Positions 7,943 to 11,476 of a stretch of 11,476 bases of DNA are shown here, in pieces. The first letter of the stretch is position 1, and each line of letters begins with the position of its first letter. A program made the position numbers and the translations under genes. Origin of the DNA: Thiobacillus sp. (GTDB taxonomy: Bacteria > Pseudomonadota > Gammaproteobacteria > Burkholderiales > Thiobacillaceae); contig JANJUT010000022.1 of the NCBI GenBank assembly GCA_024710445.1, forward strand, positions 1 through 11,476, read 5' to 3'. Under the pieces are notes generated by a model. It searched no databases. It saw only the letters and a program-made list of their open reading frames with translations, and was not told the DNA's origin.

Positions 7943-8044
7943 GCGCAATCTTTCAAGCTTGCTTGTGATGAAGGGCGTCAATACGGTTACCTGAAGCTGA
8001 TTCCGAGCATGCCGTTCATGATAAATAACAATTAGCGAACACTC

Positions 8045-8053
8045 TGGTATAAA
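8045..8053 (+). promoter_or_regulatory. Extended -10 promoter candidate for the TolC-type gene
   Basis: TGGTATAAA matches the extended -10 form TGnTATAAT with one mismatch. No good -35 is seen 16-18 bases upstream, which extended -10 promoters can tolerate. Transcription would start near 8060, giving a leader of about 60 bases. Pattern match only. Confidence 0.4.
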
Positions 8054-8107
8054 TTTTGCTGTCAGAATGCCGTACTGTTGACCATATCTAGTTATCGGAC
8101 ACGTTCC

Positions 8108-8113
8108 AGGAGG
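8108..8113 (+). promoter_or_regulatory. Strong ribosome-binding site of the TolC-type gene
   Basis: A perfect AGGAGG lies 8 bases before the ATG at 8122, which fixes that start and predicts efficient translation. The other genes in the window have much weaker sites. Confidence 0.8.
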
Positions 8114-8121
8114 CTGAAGGA

Positions 8122-10011
8122 ATGCTCGCAAGAAAAGCTGCGCTGGTTTTACTGCTGATGGGGCTATTTCCCCCATGCGCCAGCGCCCAGTCGGTGGTCA
8201 CGCTGCAAGACACCGTCAAAAAAGCCATTGTAAGCAATCCTGAGGTGCAGGCCCGCTGGAACGCCTTTCTTGCATCACAGAATGAACAGGATGTTGCAAA
8301 AGGGGGCTACTACCCACGCGTCGACCTGAGTACGGGCATCGGCCGGGAACACCTCACCTCACCTGGCCAGTCCACCACCAGCATGACCCGCCGTGGCGCC
8401 ACGCTATCGCTGAACCAGATGATTTACGATGGTTTTGCGACACGCGATGAAGTGGCCAAGCTGAATTACACCAAGCTTGTCCGCTATTACGAAATTCTGG
8501 ATGCGTCCGAATCCACTGCACTGGAAGCCGCTCGCGCCTACCTCGACGTATTGCGCTACCGTGAACTGTCCACACTGGTTCGGGAAAACTTTTCCCAGCA
8601 TGAGCAGGTGTTCGACCAGATCCAGCAGCGCGTGCAGGCAGGCGTAGGCCGCCGGGTCGACCTCGAGCAGGCAGGCGGTCGCCTGGCCCTGGCTCACACC
8701 AACCTGCTGACCGAAGCCAGTAATTTGAATGACGTCAGCGCGCGCTACCAGCGCATCGTGGGGGAGCTGCCCCCGGACGAACTGGTGATGCCCGAATTAC
8801 TCAAGCAGGGGATCCCAGCCACGCCTGAAGAAGCCTTGAAACAGGCCTATCAGGGCAATCCCGCGTTCAATGCCTCGATTGAAAACGTGCGTGCAGCCCA
8901 GGCTGATGCGCATGGCCGGCAGTCCGGCTTCCTGCCACGCGTCAACCTGCGTGCCAGCAAGGACATTGCGTTCAACGACAGCGGCGTAAGCGGGCGGAGT
9001 GATGACCAGATTGTCGAAGTCGTACTGAATTACAACCTGTTCAAGGGTGGCTCGGACCGTGCACTGGTTCGGCAATATGCCGATCGGCTCGCGCTCTCCA
9101 GGGATCTGCGCGACAAGGCCTGCCGCGATATTCGGCAAACCCTGATCATCGCCTTCAATGACATCGAGAATCTGTCCCAGCAGCTGGGCTATCTGGACCA
9201 GCACCAGTTGGCCATCGAAAAAGCCCGTGAAGCCTATCGCAAGCAGTTCGATATCGGACAACGCACCCTGCTCGACCTGCTCGACACCGAAAACGAATAT
9301 TTCCAGGCACGGCGTGCCTACATCAACGCCACCTACGAACATGCCCTTGCGCACATGCGCACGCTGGCCGGCATGGGCAATCTACTATCTGCCCTGCAAG
9401 TGGGCCGCGAAGGCCTGCCGACCGCACGCGAAATCGGGCAGGATCGTCTGGAAGTGGATGCCGGCAGCCAGTGTCCTGCCGTCGCCCCTGTAATCACGAC
9501 CAAGGTCCCAAGCAAGCTCGTCACCGCGTCTGACAAGCCTTCGGTCATGCTGACGACGCCAACCGCTGCCGCGCCGCCGCCGGAAACCGTCCAGCAGGCA
9601 CTGGCCGGATGGACTGCGGCCTGGTCAAGCAAGGACTTCCCACGCTATCGCAGCTACTACGCTCAAAGCTTTACGCCCGAAGAGGGGGTTCCCCTGGCAC
9701 AATGGGCCAGCGAGCGCGCGATCCGCCTTGGTAAGCCGGGTAACATCACGATTGGAATCAACGATCTGAAAGTCAGCACCCCCGACGCCAACAAGTCCAT
9801 CACGGAATTCAAGCAAACCTACACGTCTGCCAACTATCGTGACGAAGTGACCAAGCGCATGGACTGGGTACGTGAAGGCGAGCGCTGGAAAATCCAGCGT
9901 GAGCAGGTGCTGTCCACCACCAGGGCATCGGTGCCCGACCTGATCAAGCCGGTAGTCAAAAAGAAGAAGCGCGTCAAAAAACCCAGCACGAACAACTGCA
10001 AATGCGATTAA
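8122..10011 (+). CDS. TolC/LapE-type outer membrane channel with extra C-terminal NTF2-like domain
   Basis: A 629-residue protein, clearly longer than the usual ~430-500 of TolC-family channels. It has a Sec signal peptide (LVLLLMGLFPPCASA, cleavage near residue 22). Two outer-membrane efflux protein repeats follow, at about 28-215 and 235-425, each with the long heptad-rich helices of the periplasmic tunnel (for example FDIGQRTLLDLLDTENEYFQ at 376-395). A Pro/Ala/Thr linker (~452-488) leads to a compact domain at ~489-600 (VQQALAGWTAAWSSKDF... DWVREGERWKIQREQVL) resembling SnoaL/NTF2-like domains of the Cds6 C-terminal type. The tail is strongly basic (KKKKRVKK at 613-620) and ends CKCD. The channel part should export the adhesin with an ABC transporter and fusion protein not present here. 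Divergent orientation from lapG and proximity to the adhesin support that partner. The added domain would face the periplasm; its role is unknown. Confidence 0.93.
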   Translation: MLARKAALVLLLMGLFPPCASAQSVVTLQDTVKKAIVSNPEVQARWNAFLASQNEQDVAKGGYYPRVDLSTGIGREHLTSPGQSTTSMTRRGATLSLNQMIYDGFATRDEVAKLNYTKLVRYYEILDASESTALEAARAYLDVLRYRELSTLVRENFSQHEQVFDQIQQRVQAGVGRRVDLEQAGGRLALAHTNLLTEASNLNDVSARYQRIVGELPPDELVMPELLKQGIPATPEEALKQAYQGNPAFNASIENVRAAQADAHGRQSGFLPRVNLRASKDIAFNDSGVSGRSDDQIVEVVLNYNLFKGGSDRALVRQYADRLALSRDLRDKACRDIRQTLIIAFNDIENLSQQLGYLDQHQLAIEKAREAYRKQFDIGQRTLLDLLDTENEYFQARRAYINATYEHALAHMRTLAGMGNLLSALQVGREGLPTAREIGQDRLEVDAGSQCPAVAPVITTKVPSKLVTASDKPSVMLTTPTAAAPPPETVQQALAGWTAAWSSKDFPRYRSYYAQSFTPEEGVPLAQWASERAIRLGKPGNITIGINDLKVSTPDANKSITEFKQTYTSANYRDEVTKRMDWVREGERWKIQREQVLSTTRASVPDLIKPVVKKKKRVKKPSTNNCKCD

Positions 10012-10123
10012 GCGGCAAAGGGGGAAGTCACAGCCCATCCTTTGCAGCCATGCAGTTTGACCGAACTCCACAGGAAATGCCTTTGGCGCCAGATTACAAA
10101 ACGGTAAGCGTCACGAAATAGCT

Positions 10124-10129
10124 TAAAAT
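10124..10129 (+). promoter_or_regulatory. Possible -10 box for prfC
   Basis: TAAAAT matches the -10 consensus at five of six positions and would start transcription near 10136, about 15 bases before the first prfC ATG. No convincing -35 is present at the right distance, so this is weak. The 139 bases between the TolC-type gene and prfC otherwise hold only an imperfect, long-looped inverted repeat at 10015-10045. Confidence 0.25.
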
Positions 10130-10150
10130 TGCGGCCTGCTTCATATCCGC

Positions 10151-11476
10151 ATGCACGCTCCAATGGAATCCACTCCCCCCGCACCGGTGCCAACCGGCGA
10201 CCCCACTTTGGTCCGCGACGTCAAGAAACGCCGCACCTTCGCCATCATTTCGCACCCCGACGCGGGTAAATCCACGCTGACCGATAAGCTGCTGCTGTTC
10301 GGCGGCGCAATCCAGCTGGCCGGCACGGTCAAGGCCAAAAAGAGCGGCAAGTTCGCCACCTCGGACTGGATGGAAGTCGAGCGCGAGCGCGGTATTTCTG
10401 TCGCAAGCTCGGTGATGCAGTTCTCCTACGGCGACTGCGTCTTCAACCTGCTCGACACCCCCGGCCACAAGGATTTCTCGGAGGACACCTATCGCGTGCT
10501 GACCGCGGTGGATGCCGCCATCATGGTGGTCGATGCCGCCAAGGGTGTGGAAGAACAGACGATCAAGCTGCTGGAAGTCTGCCGCCTGCGCGACACCCCC
10601 ATCATCACCTTCATCAACAAGATGGACCGCGAGGTGCGCGAGCCACTTGAACTGCTGGACGAGATCGAGTCCATCCTCAAGATCCACTGTGCGCCGGTGA
10701 CCTGGCCGATCGGCATGGGCAAGCGCTTTCAGGGTGTGTACCACCTGATCCATGATGAAATCCTGCGCTTCAAGGCCGGGGAAGAAAACGCCGACCAGCA
10801 GTTCGAGTCCCTGAAAGGCCTGGGCGACGAAGCCCTGCGCGAACGCTTTCCGCTCGAAGCTGACACGCTGCTGTCCGAAATCGAACTGGTGCGTGGCGCT
10901 GGCGCCACTTTCAACCTCGACGACTTTCTCGCGGGCAAGCAGACCCCGGTGTTCTTCGGCTCCGGCATCAATAACTTCGGCGTGCGCGAAGTGCTGCGCG
11001 CCCTGTCCGACTGGGCGCCGTCGCCACTGCCGCGCGAAGCGGTCGAACGCGTGGTCGATCCCACCGAGCCGAAATTCACCGGCTTCGTGTTCAAGATTCA
11101 GGCCAACATGGACCCCCAGCACCGCGACCGCATCGCCTTCTTCCGCGTCTGTTCCGGGCGCTACAGCCCCAACATGAAAGTACGCCACCGCCGCACCGGC
11201 AAGGACATGAAGATCGCCAATGCCGTGGTCTTCATGGCCAACGAACGCACCCGCATGGATGACGCTGTGGCCGGCGACATCATCGGCATCCACAACCACG
11301 GCCAGCTGCACATCGGCGACAGCCTGACCGAAGGTGAAGCCCTGCAATACAAGGGCATCCCCTACTTTGCCCCCGAGCTGTTCAGCCGCCCGCGCCTGCG
11401 CGATCCACTGCGCGCCAAGCAGTTGAACAAGGGCTTGCTGGAACTGGGCGAGGAAGGCGCGGTGCAGGTGTTCGAG
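10151..11476 (+). CDS. prfC: Peptide chain release factor 3 (RF3), 3' end beyond window
   Basis: 442 of the usual ~530 residues are present and the frame is open to the right edge. RF3 is a translational GTPase that recycles RF1/RF2 from the ribosome after stop-codon recognition in the cytoplasm. The G domain is unmistakable: [20 protein letters not shown] with P-loop HPDAGKST, the switch region [17 protein letters not shown] (G3) and NKMD (G4). Domain II follows ([20 protein letters not shown]) and the visible part ends in [12 protein letters not shown]. The start is uncertain: ATGs at 10151 and 10163 are both in frame and neither has a clear ribosome-binding site. Either gives a Pro-rich N-terminal extension of about 14-18 residues before the conserved TLVR. 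The in-frame TAA at 10124 limits any earlier start. It is a housekeeping gene, probably not functionally linked to the adhesin locus. Confidence 0.96.
   Translation, partial: MHAPMESTPPAPVPTGDPTLVRDVKKRRTFAIISHPDAGKSTLTDKLLLFGGAIQLAGTVKAKKSGKFATSDWMEVERERGISVASSVMQFSYGDCVFNLLDTPGHKDFSEDTYRVLTAVDAAIMVVDAAKGVEEQTIKLLEVCRLRDTPIITFINKMDREVREPLELLDEIESILKIHCAPVTWPIGMGKRFQGVYHLIHDEILRFKAGEENADQQFESLKGLGDEALRERFPLEADTLLSEIELVRGAGATFNLDDFLAGKQTPVFFGSGINNFGVREVLRALSDWAPSPLPREAVERVVDPTEPKFTGFVFKIQANMDPQHRDRIAFFRVCSGRYSPNMKVRHRRTGKDMKIANAVVFMANERTRMDDAVAGDIIGIHNHGQLHIGDSLTEGEALQYKGIPYFAPELFSRPRLRDPLRAKQLNKGLLELGEEGAVQVFE

Larger units (their letters stand above)
7656..8121. other. Divergent intergenic region between lapG and the TolC-type gene
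   Basis: These 466 bases separate two divergent genes and are AT-richer than the flanking coding DNA. Open frames of 82-115 codons cross it on both strands, but none has a ribosome-binding site or recognisable protein character. It holds an extended -10 promoter candidate for the TolC-type gene (8045-8053) and a perfect inverted repeat (7921-7942). No confident promoter for lapG was found; the best - strand match, CATTAT with a poor TTGCTG 17 bases upstream near 7875-7905, is weak. I recognise no tRNA, riboswitch or mobile-element ends here. Confidence 0.6.

Noticed and set aside
7672..7968. 98-codon + strand frame in the divergent intergenic region
   Set aside because: No ribosome-binding site, atypical composition and no recognisable motif; it overlaps the probable regulatory DNA of both divergent genes.
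8009..8073. Direct repeat ATGCCGT flanking the candidate promoter of the TolC-type gene
   Set aside because: Seven bases repeated once 58 bases apart is within chance expectation, and no regulator motif is recognised.
10015..10045. Inverted repeat GCAAAGG/CCTTTGC after the TolC-type gene as a terminator
   Set aside because: Only 7 bp with a 17-base loop and no T run on the + strand; too weak to call.
10094..11347. 417-codon open frame on the - strand opposite prfC
   Set aside because: prfC on the + strand is certain from its GTPase motifs. The antisense translation is a low-complexity His/Val/Gly/Asp product typical of the mirror of a high-GC gene, with no recognisable domain.
1..11476. Search for CRISPR arrays, tRNA/rRNA genes, insertion sequences and prophage or attachment sites
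   Set aside because: No regularly spaced repeats, clover-leaf sequence, transposase or recombinase motifs, or terminal inverted repeats were seen.

Overview
The window looks like chromosomal DNA of a Gram-negative proteobacterium with high GC coding sequence. A betaproteobacterium (Rhodocyclales- or Nitrosomonadales-like) is my best guess from protein style and codon use, and this is inference only. Five genes are supported. Four of them appear to form one system: a cell-surface adhesin whose retention is controlled by cyclic di-GMP through a Lap-type (LapA/LapD/LapG) pathway.

Layout. (1) Bases 2-4600, + strand: the C-terminal ~1530 residues of a giant type I-secreted adhesin. It has Calx-beta-like modules, T1SS-143/VCBS-like repeats, a von Willebrand A domain with an intact MIDAS, a short RTX block and a C-terminal secretion domain. 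The N-terminus lies left of the window. (2) Bases 4651-4974, + strand: a 107-residue conserved small protein of unknown function, separated from the adhesin by a hairpin and followed by a T-tailed terminator. (3) Bases 7655-5033, - strand: lapG (periplasmic cysteine protease) then lapD (inner-membrane c-di-GMP receptor), 25 bases apart and convergent with the adhesin. (4) Bases 7656-8121: a 466-base, AT-richer divergent intergenic region with an extended -10 promoter candidate and a perfect 8-bp inverted repeat. (5) Bases 8122-10011, + strand: a TolC/LapE-type outer membrane channel with an unusual C-terminal NTF2-like domain. (6) Bases 10151 to the right edge, + strand: prfC (release factor RF3), truncated by the window and unrelated to adhesion.

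How the genes should work together, by analogy with Pseudomonas fluorescens. The adhesin is exported through an ABC transporter / membrane fusion protein / TolC-type channel and held at the cell surface. When c-di-GMP is high, LapD binds it through its catalytically degenerate GGDEF-EAL module and sequesters LapG in the periplasm. When c-di-GMP falls, LapG is freed, cleaves the adhesin near its N-terminus and the cell detaches. The ABC transporter and membrane fusion protein are not in the window.

The least ordinary points are the NTF2-like domain and Lys-rich, Cys-containing tail fused to the channel, the small conserved gene between the adhesin and lapD, and a ~290-residue non-repetitive adhesin segment that could hold ligand-binding function. 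The core system itself is a known type, so I do not claim a wholly new one.
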